Assembly (NCBI GenBank): GCA_958510825.1
Contig: OY294044.1
Location: 71,188,095 to 71,252,094, forward strand
DNA from: Brachypterus glaber
Lineage: Eukaryota; Arthropoda; Insecta; Coleoptera; Kateretidae
DNA length: 64,000 nucleotides
Reading direction: 5' to 3'
How positions within the stretch are numbered: the stretch's first letter is position 1; each line of letters opens with the position of its first letter. Below, one piece after another: positions 45,670 to 56,605 of the stretch. The notes beneath the pieces are model-generated. The model had not been told where the DNA came from. It saw only the letters and a program-made list of their open reading frames with translations, and did not search any database. Made by a program: the position numbers and the translations under genes.

Positions 45670-46405
45670 TTAAATTGAGACAGTTATATTCGCACCATTG
45701 TTGCAGTGCATCCAAGACCCTCTGTAATCTAATGCAGTCATTGATGCAAATTATTTGCATGAATAGTTTTAAATCGTCAGCAAAAAATAAATGCAGGCAT
45801 TCAATTAACTCACTAAGATCATCTATGAATAATAAAAATAGCAAAGGTCCAAGGTTAGAACCTTGAGGTACCCCTGACATTGCTAGAAATAGATCAGAAC
45901 CAAATCCATTATAAAAGACGTAAAGATATCTATCTAACAAATATGACAAAAAAAGTTTAACTAGTCTGCTACTAAAACCATATCTCTGTTTAAGTTTTTT
46001 AATAATAATATAATGATCGATTCGGTCGAACGCCTTCATAAAATCAGTATAGATTACATCGGCTTGACCCTTGTTATCAATAGTGTGAGCAACAAAATTA
46101 GAAAATTCAGTTAAATTAGTGACAGTAGACCGTTTAGTCATAAAGCCGTGTTGGTTTATAGAAATTAGGTTCTTCACAGACTTGTATATGTAGTTGTAGA
46201 TAATCATTTCAAACACTTTGGAGAAATTGGAAAGTATTGTAATAGGGCGATAGTTACTAATCACTGCAGGATTTCCCTTTTTTAAGATCGGACAAACCTT
46301 ACCAATTTTCTATATATCAGGAAATGAAGATGTTTTTATTATAAGATTAAACAGAATCAATAATGGGTAGCAAAATATATCGCCACAGTCTTTAAGTAAA
46401 TAACC
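45611..46405 (-). pseudogene. Reverse transcriptase part of the LINE
   Basis: The main frame (to 46264) carries NYRPIT at residues 4-9, motif A YTDFMKAFDRIDH (D74), motif B GVPQGSNLGP (131-140) and the catalytic box FADD (161-164), so all active-site aspartates are kept. Upstream the same frame continues with IPGYLLKDCGDIF and KIGKVCPILKKGN, but a TAG at 46310-46312 replaces an expected tryptophan. Downstream the frame ends at a frameshift in a 10-nt homopolymer (45625-45634). No endonuclease domain is present. Confidence 0.9.
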
Positions 46406-46703
46406 TGGAATATTGGGGATGTGAGAAACAGGGGGGTCTTATCAGTTGTTTGTCCCAAACTTTTTTCTGTGTAACTTTTTTTGTAATGTTATTTTTGGAA
46501 TATGATTTTTTAGGTCAAAATACATAAAAAGGGTTGTAATACTGTAGGATTGAGGAAAATTAATTAAATTTCACGGTTTGAGGACGAAAAATTAAATATT
46601 AAAATGGTAAATAACAAAATTTTAATGATGCAAATTTATTCTATATCAAAAACTATGAAAAAAAATTCTATAAATGTAGGTAGAAAAATCGCTTCTAAAG
46701 CTA

Positions 46704-46919
46704 CCGTAATTTCACACAACTATAGTCCGGCCACACAACTATAGTCCAAGGCCCCCAGGGGGCAGGGGATAATTATTTTTAAATGTTTACAATTTCTTGT
46801 GAAAGTTGCTGTATGCAACACGTTTTCAGTTTTTTTTTTAAATACGCTGGTTATGGAATATAGGTGTGAAGCTGGACCATAGTTATGTGAATCTGGACTA
46901 TTGTTGTGTGAAATTACGG
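46704..46919. mobile_element. Nested 216-bp TA-flanked MITE
   Basis: Ends ccgtaatttcacacaactat and, mirrored, ccgtaatttcacacaacaat; TA at 46702-46703 and 46920-46921. The corresponding place in W1 (agttaccatagccc) shows the uninterrupted site, which supports the TA duplication. Arms of about 60 bp contain the repeated word actatagtcc. Non-coding. Confidence 0.85.
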
Positions 46920-47520
46920 TACTATGGCCATTTAAAAATGGTGTATTTTTAGGAGACCCTAGCTCTCTTAGGATTGATTTTTGGAAATACTTGTATATGA
47001 GGTTTTCTTAGTTTTTGATGTAAATTCCCCCCGCATCATTTTGGTTTTCAACATTTTAGTATTTAATTTTTCGTCCTCGAATCGTGAAATTTCACCTTCA
47101 AATGATTTTTTTTCGAAACGGTTAATCCTACAGTATTAAAACATGAGTACCTTTTTATGTATTTTGACCTGGTGAATCATATTCTAAAAATTAAATTTGA
47201 AAAAAGTTATACGCAAAAAAGTTTGGGACAAAAAAATGATAAGGCACCCCCATTTCGCACACCCCTGGTTAAAATAAGTACATGAAAAATAACATACGAA
47301 GAGATGGGCCTTATTAAGTATTCGTGCAGAACCTCGTTTCTATATCTCAAAGGGTTCCTGAGTTATTAAATAAAAACCAATTTTTTTAGCCCCTTTTAAA
47401 GGGGAGTAGCTCTCTTAAAGCGCATTTTTAGACATATATTTATAGGAACTTTTTTTCATATTTTATAATGTAGAATCACTCCTTAAAATTTCAGGCCCTA
47501 TTTCAAATACACAGTGTATA

Positions 47521-48221
47521 TGACAAAATTGTGTTATATGACACTCTTAGGTGTATCTAGGTAAGGGCATATCCACAGCCTCGCATAGTACATAAGAATG
47601 CGATGCCGTGATTGGCTTGATCTGCCGCCATGTATCTTGTAAGCCAATCACGGCATCGCATTCTTATGTTTTATATTCTTATGCAAGCTTCTGGATAGGC
47701 TTTAACTGAACGCAGAATTCTAAGGAACATTATTTGGACCCAGTTACAATGATAAGATTTAAAAGTCAGATAAATACATCTACTAGCTGTAACTAATTTG
47801 AAAAATATATGGTCCTTTTTAAGAGATTTCTATGTTCTATTCCATTTAATCAGATTTATTCATGCATAATTTGTTAAATAACCGTTAAAAAACTGTAATA
47901 TAATTATGCATTTGCTTTATCTTTATAAATAAAAAATGCATACTACACATACCTACTCTTGCACAAAAAATCTAAAATTAACTTTTGCAAATTAAAGAAT
48001 GGTTGCTCTTAAAAGATTATATGGTCAGAAATACTTGCAGGAAAATCTTTATGATGGGTGTTTTTAACTGAAGCAGTGACATTATAGAAAAAAACTATTT
48101 CCTACTAATTACCTTCTCAAAATTAATGGAGAGCCCCTAGCACAAGCATACGCTTATTTGGGGCTCTCCATGAAACAGTGCTGTATAAAATATCAATAAA
48201 TAAACAAATAAAAAAATCAAG
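47521..48221. other. Unassigned, with a perfect hairpin
   Basis: Apart from the hairpin at 47590-47669, AT-rich DNA without features. Confidence 0.45.
47590..47669. repeat. Perfect 29-bp hairpin, 22-nt loop
   Basis: 47590-47618 (acataagaatgcgatgccgt, then gattggctt) is exactly the reverse complement of 47641-47669. The loop is gatctgccgccatgtatctt plus gt. Outer arms atccaca.cctcgcata and tatgcaagcttctggat pair imperfectly. It may be a very recent miniature element or a small-RNA precursor-like fold; neither can be decided here. Confidence 0.85.
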
Positions 48222-49262
48222 TTTAATTAGTATTTCGATTAAAGCATAAACTTAGGTCCAAGCTAAATGTATATTAGTTTATAATATAATTTTGTTAATA
48301 ATTGTATCTATATAGGCAACTAAACACAGTTGAAATTCAAGACCTAACGAACGATATTTGGACTAAAATTTATCGATTAAATTCGCGGATAATAACCTAT
48401 ACCGGGTGTCCCAAATTTAGTTCCCGGCCAATATCTCTGTTATTTTAACAGATAGAAACTTAATTAAAAAAACATATTAAATGGGATCAAAAGTACTTTT
48501 AAATCCTACACTAAATTATACTTCTGATTAACTCACCGCCTAGGAACCACCCCAAACGTTTTTTTCCAAATAGCACCTGCATGGCTCTTTTAGTGATTTT
48601 AAATGTAACTGTAAATTCTGAATTTAACGGTGTATTAAACATTGAATTTACCCTAAGGAAGTAGCCTAAAATAAAAAAAGAATTAAAAAAAAATTGAAAA
48701 AAAAATAAAAAAAATTGTTTAAATTTTTATTTTTTTTTTAATTGTTAATATTTTTTTTTTTTCAAATTTGTTTTCTTCAAATTTTTTTTTCTTCTTTTTT
48801 AAAAATATTTAAAAATTTTGAAAAAAAAAATTCAATTTTTTCCAAAAAAAAGTTTTTTTTTTATATTTTTATTTTAAGCTACTTCCCCTTAAAGTAAATA
48901 CAAAGTGTAATAATAAATTTAAAATTTATAGTGCTTTCAAAATCACTAAAAAACTATGTGGTGTGGTGTGGGATTTAAAACTACTCTTGATCCCATTTCA
49001 TGTTTTTTAATTAAGTTTCTATCTTTTAAAATAACAGATATTGACTGGGAACTAAATTTGGGACACCCGGTATAGGTTTATCTCCGCGAAATTTAATCGA
49101 TAAATTTTAGTCCAAATATCGTTCGTTAGGACTTGAATTTCAACTGCGTTTAGTTGCCTATATAGATACAATTATTAACAAAATTATATTATAAACTAAT
49201 ATACATTTAGCTTGGACCTATGTTTATGCTTTAATCGAAATACTGATTAAACTTAATTAAAA
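48222..49262. repeat. Large near-identical inverted duplication
   Basis: 48222-48490 and 48990-49262 are mirror images with very few differences, for example gtattagtttataatataat and its complement. The arms extend about 180 bp beyond a TA-flanked palindromic MITE on each side, so the duplication includes flanking DNA and not only the element. The middle 500 bp is low-complexity A/T. Confidence 0.9.
48402..49070. mobile_element. Palindromic MITE with ccgggtgtccc ends
   Basis: Ends ccgggtgtcccaaatttagt mirrored exactly; TA at 48400-48401 and 49071-49072. Arms mirror to about 48490. Another isolated end (aatttgggacacccga) lies at 49311-49327. Non-autonomous, of the TA-flanked class. Confidence 0.8.
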
Positions 49263-49377
49263 GTTAATTTTGATTTTAAATAAAATAAGGGAGATATTGG
49301 CTGGGAAGAAAAATTTGGGACACCCGATATACTGACTGGATCCATGAAACTATACTGATAAAATAATCTATAAAACG

Positions 49378-50147
49378 CATTTTGCTTTTTCCATTTCTAA
49401 ATTTTCAATTTTTTTGCGTAGTTTTGACTTTTATACCGTCGATATAAATCAATTTCAAGCAAAGAAAAAATTGTCGGTCGGTCCGGGAAATCTTGTGGGC
49501 ATGATAACTTAAGAATGCTTTAATCTAGAGACTTGCAATTTGGCATACAGGTATGTTACCAAAAGTTCTTGCTCGGGATTGTTTTTAGTGAACATTGGGG
49601 TGCGGCAAGGGGGCAAATTGGGAAAAATACATTTTTTTTAGAAAAATATGAAAATTGCTGTATAGGGGTTTTTGAGGTTGCTGAAATTGAAACTGATAAT
49701 AAAAATTTTCTAACTACACCCCCGAGGGGTAGACGGGGTAAATATTTTTAAATATTTTTAATGTTTTCTTCAAAATTGGTATAAAACCCCTATTTTGGGG
49801 TCGAAAAATTGAATCTGATAATAAAATTTTTCTAATTTCTAAGTGTTTGTGAAAACTGGTATATTGAAGTTTTTGAGGTTGCTGAAAGTGAATCTGATAA
49901 TAAAAAACAAATCTAAATTTACCCCCTAAGATGCGGGGGTAGTTTTCGTGAAAATTGGTATATTGGGCTTTTTGAGGTTGCTGAAAGTGAATCTGATAAT
50001 AAAAAAAATTCTAACTCCACCAAGTTAGGGGCGGGGGGTAGTTTTCGTGAAAATTGGTATATTTTTAAGGTTGATAAAAGTGAATCTGATAATAACAAAC
50101 TCGGAGGTGAAAAATGGGAAAGCTCTTTTACTGGGCAGTGTATTTTT
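49378..50147 (+). repeat. Repeat family I, copy 2, with internal array
   Basis: The leader has ttccatttctaaattttcaa, aattgtcggtcgg and ccaaaagttcttgctcggga, followed by about five units with ggtttttgaggttgctgaaa and gaatctgataataa. It ends ctcttttactgggcagtgta, identical to copy 1. Unit order differs from copy 1 by small losses. Non-coding; the frame at 49533 is incidental. Confidence 0.85.
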
Positions 50148-50431
50148 TTTCACATATAAAAAATATTTATAGAATGAAATATAAAATAATACTATTCGTA
50201 CCTAAAAATCCATGGAACTACACTAACAAAATAACCTATAAAATGCATTTTTTATATTATATGTAACAAAAAATTTACGCGATATACTAAATATTTACAG
50301 AATGAAATCTAAAATAACGATTCGTACTTTAATATTACATGAAATTTTTAAATATTCGGTGTTCATCTTGAATACGTTGAATTTTTTTTATTTTTAAGCT
50401 TTTTCAAAGATGATGCTTTACCTTTACTGTA
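50148..50431. other. Spacer
   Basis: AT-rich, nothing recognised. Confidence 0.5.
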
Positions 50432-51630
50432 ATATTTATAAAGAAATATGACCTTTAGGTCACTTTTGGTCTTGAACTAACTGTTCTTTTTGACCAGATG
50501 CAGTTATTATAATCATTTCATACAAAATAAAAATTTCTTCTATAACATAACCTGAAAATATATGTTAACTGGTTAATTTGTATTCATCCACTAAAATAAA
50601 TTAAAAACACAAAATTTCAATTGTAAAATCAATTTCAATAATTATAATATTCATAGAACGGTTCAGAAGTATTACTATTTTCATAACAGACACATTTTAA
50701 CAGAAATTAATCACCAAGCTATAACTTTTTTAATTTGAAAATGAACCCGCACGCAAAAGAAAAGATTTAATTGTTTTTTTAGCGATTTGATTGGATGGCA
50801 ATTTGTCATGGAAAACTAGATAAGTAACAAGACACTAAAAAGAAATACTTTTTGCAATTTAAAATTAAATATATTTTAATAATTTATTATAATTAGTAAC
50901 AACCAATTAAAAGTATTGTATAATACACGGGCAAAAAGTTAAATTTCGATTTCGTTGGTTTATTAACCTCGGGCCGGCCCGATCGGCCGGCCGGCCCTCA
51001 ATCGAAAAACTTAACTTTTTGCCATATTTATAAAGAAATATGACCTTTTGGTCACTTAAGTCTTGAACTATATATTCTTTTTGACCAGATACAGTTATTA
51101 TAATCAATTCATACAAAATATAAATTTCTTCTATAACATAACCTCAAAATATATGTTAACCGATTATTCGGTATTTATCCACTAAAATAAATTACACAAA
51201 CACAAATCTTCAATTGTAAAATAAATTTTAATATTTATAATATTCATAGAATGGTTTTAGAAGTATTAATATTTTTATAACCAATACATTTTAACAGAAA
51301 TTAGACCACACCAAGTTATTTTAAAAATTTGAAAACCGCACGCAAAAAAATAATTCAATTGTTTTTTAACGATTTGATTGGATAGCAATTTGTCATGGAT
51401 AACTAGATAAGTAATAAGACGATAAAAAAAAAATTATTTTGCAATTTATAATAAGTATATTTTAAAAGTTTATTATAATTAGTAATAATCGAATAAAAAA
51501 TATTTTATAATACATGGGCAAAAAGTTAAATTTCGAATTCGTAGGTTTATTACCCTCGGGCCGGCCCCATTGACCGGCCTTCGGCTTCTAAAAACCTACT
51601 CAATCGAAAAATTTAACTTTTCGCCCTTGT
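50432..51630 (+). repeat. 592-bp tandem duplication with GC hairpins
   Basis: atatttataaagaaatatga starts at 50432 and at 51024 and the units stay aligned to their ends. Each unit ends in a hairpin: ggcaaaaagttaa arms enclosing a GC-rich centre (cctcgggccggccc). The centres are the most GC-rich points of this region. The hairpin unit may be an element that was duplicated with its flank. Confidence 0.9.
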
Positions 51631-51735
51631 ATTATAAATAAGTATTTGATTTCATTTACTAATTGTTATTTAAATCAAATAACAAACATTATTTTAATAT
51701 GAAACTAGATGAAACGTTACAAGCACCCTGTCAAA

Positions 51736-52398
51736 ACATCGGCACTATTGTACACTAGAGCCATCTAGTTTGCAAATTTCAAACTAGGTGTTTTGTTTGA
51801 TTTTAAATTCTGTATCTTTAACACATTATATTCTAGCAAAAAACTGTACATGACATTTTTTATAGGGCTTAAAAAGAGCTTTTATTTAAAATATAATTAT
51901 AAATATGTGAGATATGCTAAAAAAACCTTTTACTGCTTTAAACGCCAATATCTCGAAAACAATGCGTTTTAGGAAAACGTTGTTTATAACATTTTTTGAC
52001 CAATTTGAAATTATCTTTTATATAAGTGCTAAATTAACCAAATACAATAATAATTGCCTTACTTATAAACAAAAAAACGTTAAAAATAGGAGTTTTACCC
52101 TATTTTTACCCCATTACCCCCAATCGGTTACCCCCAAAATCTAATCAGCTCTTCAGAATACGATAAGAAACAATATACAAAAAACCGCAAGTCGATATCT
52201 CATGTAGAAATGGAGTTAGAGAGTTTACACCCAGAAGGACAGATAGATAGACAGACGGACGCAAAAATTTTTTTTACTGATTTCGACTCTAACTGGTCTA
52301 AAATGTCGAGAAATGTGAAAAAAACGTAGTCAAAGATTTTGACTTTTCGGCGAAGATGTCAATACATCGGCACTCTTAGTAGCACTAAGTGCCGATGT
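51736..52398. mobile_element. TIR element K, 663 bp
   Basis: Ends acatcggcactattgtacac and, mirrored, acatcggcacttagtgctac. A second tacatcggcac lies internally at 52361. The interior includes the insect-type run ggacagatagatagacagac. A 76-codon frame at 51914 has no recognisable motif. The element is defined only by the end pair. Confidence 0.5.
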
Positions 52399-52734
52399 AA
52401 TATATAATTTGTTTATGAAAGATCTTCATTTTAATAAATAATGTATCTGTTTAACTATTTAAATATAGATAGAACGAATATTTTTTTAAATCAAAATGAT
52501 TTTATATTCTTTCTATAAATGTTAATGATTAAATTTTACAGTCAAATAAACATATCCGTTGACTGAAACTAATTTTATTAACATATAGTCCTTTTTTTAA
52601 GGGATTTCTACCTTTCGATTCAATTTTCATAACGTTTTTATACTGAAATGATATTTATTCATGCAGAATGTTCGTAACAACCGTTTAAACATTTTAAAAT
52701 AAATTAAATATTACAAGAAAATATTTTATAGATC
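52399..52734. other. Unassigned AT-rich stretch
   Basis: No repeat pair or frame recognised. Confidence 0.5.
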
Positions 52735-52818
52735 GGTAGATTACATGTAAAATCTCGTAAATTTTACTTGTACCAGCATGGCAACACTTTACTTATGATT
52801 CCATTTATTTTTACAGTG
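52735..52818 (-). repeat. Repeat family H, copy 2
   Basis: On the minus strand it reads cactgtaaaaataaatgg, gtgttgccatgctgg, and gtaaaatttacgagatttta, matching the copy at 22682-22800 in order. TA follows the cactg end. Confidence 0.55.
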
Positions 52819-53219
52819 TACTTCCTTTACTTTCGAAAATCGGAAAATCACTTAAAACGTAATAGTATATTACATAAAAAGAATTGTAAATGAGCAATTA
52901 CACAAGCAAAACTTTTCCTAAGCGCGCAATTTATTTAAAACTTAACTAATGTATTATACTTTTTATACGACCATGAAATAAACATCAAAACTAACAAAAT
53001 ATCTGTCTGGAAAATTTGATAAAAATATAAAAAAAAATATTATAATTATTAATTTTAATATTTATTTTTATATTATTCTTTATTACACGATCTACCGTTC
53101 ATCAGATTTAGGTGGCAACATTTTTTCTGTGGCAAACTTACTGTAGTTGGTGGCGTACTATTTTTGGTTTATTATTTGTCGCTTTTGATTGATATTTTAG
53201 CTAAAATAATACATACAAT
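52819..53219. other. Unassigned AT-rich stretch
   Basis: Nothing recognised. Confidence 0.5.
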
Positions 53220-53223
53220 TTAA

Positions 53224-53944
53224 GGGGTTACATATTTATTGAAGGGCAAAAAAAACACATTTTTTCTATTATTTTTTTTGAACAAAAAATAATTATTATA
53301 TTTTGACTTTTGGCATGTAAAATTACAATATCTCAAAAAGTTGTAAAAATTTTTTCATCAAAACACATTAAAAATTAAGCCGTTGACAGCTGGTTTTCGG
53401 TGACCACCTCGAAAAAAAGTGTCCTAGCGGTAGGCAGAATATCTCGCGATCTATTTATCTAAAATCAAAATAAAACAAAATATTTCTGTTAGTATATGCT
53501 TATAGCTCGTGACTAAATGAAGGTTTTGAAAAAAAAAAGTATAATGGAAATTTTTAACTGTGTTTGAAAGTTGATGATATGATTTCAGGTAAAATTTGGC
53601 CATTTTTCGGTCACGTACTGGCTTATAAAATGGGTCATAACTGAATAAATAAAAAATTCCTCGTTCAATCACGAGTTAATATTATTTAGAAGGAGTGTGC
53701 AAAATTTCAGCAAGATCGGTTCAATAGTTTTTGAGAAATCGTACCTACCGACTTTAAAAACATACTTTTGAGAAAAACGCTGTCAACGGCTTAATTTTTA
53801 ATATTTTTTTATGAAAATTATTTTACAACTTCTTGAGATATTTTACTTTTATAAGCCGAAAGTGAAAATATAATCATTTTTTTATTGTATTTAAAAAAAA
53901 TGAAAAAATGTGCTTTTTTTGCCCTTTAAAAGGTATGTAACCCC
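53224..53944. mobile_element. TTAA-flanked palindromic element L
   Basis: 721 bp; both edges are TTAA then ggggttacatatttattgaa or its close mirror (ggggttacataccttttaaa), with TTAA at 53220-53223 and 53945-53948. Arms of about 170 bp include agccgttgacagc and its mirror gctgtcaacggct. TTAA duplications are the mark of piggyBac and Kolobok superfamilies. No transposase frame. Confidence 0.8.
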
Positions 53945-54484
53945 TTAAAGTATAATTGATAGTGTCCGATATCCAATAGACATCGGATATAAAAGGACTA
54001 TAAAAGCAAATTAATACTTTTTTAGTTTTTAAAACACAAACACACCGTTTTTTGAAACCGTCAAATAAAATAATGTCCAACGACTATGAAGTTAACTTCA
54101 AACACTAGTATTGCTTTTTAGAGTACAAAAATATCAATAAAAAAATACAGATCAACAAAAAAGGTAAAAATTAAGAAAAACTGACAAAAATATAACTTTA
54201 AAAAGGGTTTTAGTTATTTTTTAAGCTAAAAAATTAAAAAATGTATCTTAAGTACCAACATAAATTTCTAAATTCAACTAAATTCCCTAAGCGTGACTTA
54301 CTCAAAATTACGCACCAGTGCATAATCGGTTATTTACAAAACAAAAAGGAGTGCAGAAATAGGTATTTACAAATATGGTCGTAGAAAAAACATTTTTTTA
54401 CAATTTTTTTTTCATGATCACAGAAAGTAAACAAAAACTGAGTATATAAAAACAAGGCGGGAAGATATTTAATGGTACGCATTC

Positions 54485-55206
54485 CATATCACATTCACAG
54501 TAAATGGTATAATGCATTTTCCCAAATATTTTAAATACTTTAAAAAGTTTAACCCCCATAACTTTTTTGTTTTTGGGGGGGTTACTTTCAAAATTGGTAG
54601 AATTGATCCTTATAATAAATGTTATATTTTTTTCCTTGTTTTATTAGACATGAAATTGTCATCAATTTATATTTTTTACTCAATATTTTTTATATAACAT
54701 TACAATATTTATTTAACAAGCCCTGAAGATGGCCTTACAATAAAGACCGAAACGTTGGCAAAAAAAATGATTTACTTGATTCTTTAATTATTTTCTGTTC
54801 TAATAAAACAAGAAAAAAATATAACATACATTTATAGAACAAGAACAACAAGAACTTATAATAAATGTATTTTTTCCTGAATAAGTTACGTTAATCGGAA
54901 TTTTCTTTCAGTTTTTTTCGATTTTTTTTTTAATTTAACCCGTCATAACTTTTTGTTTTTGAATTTAATTTTTCTTGAAAATATCAAGTCGATCGGATTA
55001 TTCGTTCTTGAGTTATCGTGTCCACAAAAACGTGACACCAGACGGACAGACAGACAGACGGACGGACTTTTCAAAAAAAAAGTTGTCTATTTTTTCATAA
55101 AACAAATTTATTTCCAAGAATTTTTTGTCTAGGACGATTTTTTAAAATTTTTGAAAATTATAAACTAACGTATTTTATTCTAGCGCAGGCGCTGTGAATA
55201 ATGTAA
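54485..55206 (-). mobile_element. Family C element, copy 2, split by an insertion
   Basis: On the minus strand it begins ttacattattcacagcgcc, then has the gtccgtccgtctgtctgtct tract, gtgtcacgtttttgtgga and gaacgaataatccgatcgac, and ends ataccatttactgtgaatgt. The order agrees with the copy at 59350. A 232-bp Penelope-like insertion interrupts it near its 3' end. Confidence 0.75.
54623..54854 (+). mobile_element. Penelope-like fragment with 14-bp target duplication
   Basis: cttataataaatgt flanks the insertion (54609-54622 and 54855-54868). Inside, ccctgaagatggccttac at 54720 and aagaccgaaacgttggc form a CTGAnGA ... GAAAC core with a complementary stem between. From memory, such sequences are characteristic of Penelope-like elements, whose pseudo-LTRs often carry hammerhead ribozymes. 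Partial inverted repeats at the edges (ttatatttttttccttgttt and its mirror) fit that class. No coding part. I could not close helices I and III, so ribozyme activity is not claimed. Confidence 0.55.
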
Positions 55207-56257
55207 TAACGAAATAATAAAAATATCCAATGTGCCAATAGTTTTAAACTTGCCTCATTTTTGCGAGAACGTAAGTGCGGTGTAACCAAAATATTTTCAG
55301 TTAATTTCTTTGAAAGAATGATAAAACGGTAAGCAAACATGTTTATACTATCATTTTAACAGAAACTTTTGAAAAGGAGTATTCTATTTGAAAGCTAATA
55401 CAACTATATCAAATTACCTTTCAGAAGTGTCCTCCCTACACAGAAAATTGTTATAATGTTGACAAACCTGTTATTTTTCTTTTTTCGCAAGGACCCTTTG
55501 GTAAATTTATAGTTTCTTTTTGTGACGGGAAAATATTTATTTCACGTATGTATTTTTCAAACACAAAATCTTTTTCTACTATTTTTATACTATATTTACT
55601 TGCCACTATCAAATAACACTTTTCCTAAGTGAAACGGACAAATAAAAACAACAAAAACGGCACTAGCTTTAAAGTAAATGTACTACTTTTCTGTTACATT
55701 GGCTAAATCGGCTATATGTAACCTCCCAAGGAGAAAACGACTTAATCTAATTTAGCATAAAGCTATATGATGTATATTACTGGTCGCTTGACAAATATAT
55801 CCATGGACTTAACTTTTTCGACGGCTATCTTTGCTCTCATTTGTATTTTGTAAACAAGCGATTACTCACAGAGTGCGTAATATTAATAAAAGTTATGGTA
55901 GGGAATTTCGTTGACTTTGGAAATGGATCATGGACTTGATTCGTGGTATTCTTTTTATTTATTTATTTGGTTAAAAAGTAACCAAAAAAACATTTTTAAA
56001 TTAATTTTTATTTATCTGATTAAAAAATATTCAAAAAACCTTTTTTAATTTAACTTTTTGATAGTTTTTCTCAGCTTTTTACTGTTTTTATTTCTTGTCT
56101 TTTTTTTATTTATATTTTTTATATAAAAAGTCTAGTGTTTGAAGCTAACTTCATAGTCACCCAAAGCCATTTTATTTAACAGTTCCAAAAAAACTGTTGT
56201 TTTTGCTGTAAAATCTAAAAAAAAAAATTATTACTTTGCTTTTATAAGGTATCATCT

Positions 56258-56454
56258 AAAATACCTTCTTTAAATTTTGTGTGATATTTTTTGTCACATA
56301 ATATATGTTGCCACTAAAGTTTATTGAAGGGCATGAACAATAATATAGTAATAAAAATAAAAGTGTTATGTTTTTTTTAGAATTTTTTGAAAGTTTCCGG
56401 AAATATACTTTTTTAGTTTTGATGTTTGTTTTCATAGTCGTAAAAAATAACATT
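56258..56454. other. Spacer
   Basis: AT-rich, nothing recognised. Confidence 0.4.
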
Positions 56455-56605
56455 GATATTGATATTTATGTCTGCCATTTTTGTACAAGGAAATAAAATT
56501 GACTAAACTTGTAATCAGCGACCTCAAAAACCCCTCTGTACCAATTTTCGCGAAATTTAATCAAAATTTTGATATTTATGTCCGTCATATTGGTTTTTGT
56601 ATAAA
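56455..56605 (-). repeat. Diverged relic of family I units
   Basis: On the minus strand aaaattggtacagaggggtt, ttgaggtcgctgattacaag and atggcagacataaatatcaa appear, the second corresponding to the family I word ggtttttgaggttgct. Two partial units (tatttatgtctgcca; tatttatgtccgtca) are visible. Confidence 0.5.

Larger units (their letters stand above)
44749..46415 (-). mobile_element. LINE insertion, 1.67 kb, with target duplication
   Basis: Minus-strand CR1/Jockey-like element. The 3' end on that strand is caataaagat followed by a (TTA)n tail at 44749-44770. gggatg at both edges (44743-44748, 46416-46421) is a probable 6-bp target duplication, and the palindrome arms resume directly outside it. 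5'-truncated within the RT region. Confidence 0.85.
44489..47518. mobile_element. Palindromic element of Y/W type, interrupted twice
   Basis: Ends ttcagagtgtatttgaaata and, mirrored, tacactgtgtatttgaaata; TA at 44487-44488 and 47519-47520. Arms mirror each other (cgtaagggagctacgcccct; gagtagctctctt) and contain the family W box. A LINE fragment (44749-46415) and a small TA-flanked element (46704-46919) were inserted later. Without them the palindrome would be about 1.1-1.2 kb. Confidence 0.8.
53985..56257. mobile_element. Foldback element Q, 2.3 kb, with nested insertions
   Basis: The left arm (about 53985-54205: tataaaagcaaattaata, gactatgaagttaacttcaa, acactag) is mirrored at about 56040-56257. 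Between the arms lie a family C copy (54485-55206, minus) and AT-rich DNA. Terminal limits and target duplication are unclear; the left edge adjoins element L. Confidence 0.65.

Noticed and set aside
54720..54775. Complete hammerhead ribozyme
   Set aside because: Only the CTGAnGA and GAAAC parts and a helix II are visible; helices I and III and a cleavage site could not be closed by eye.
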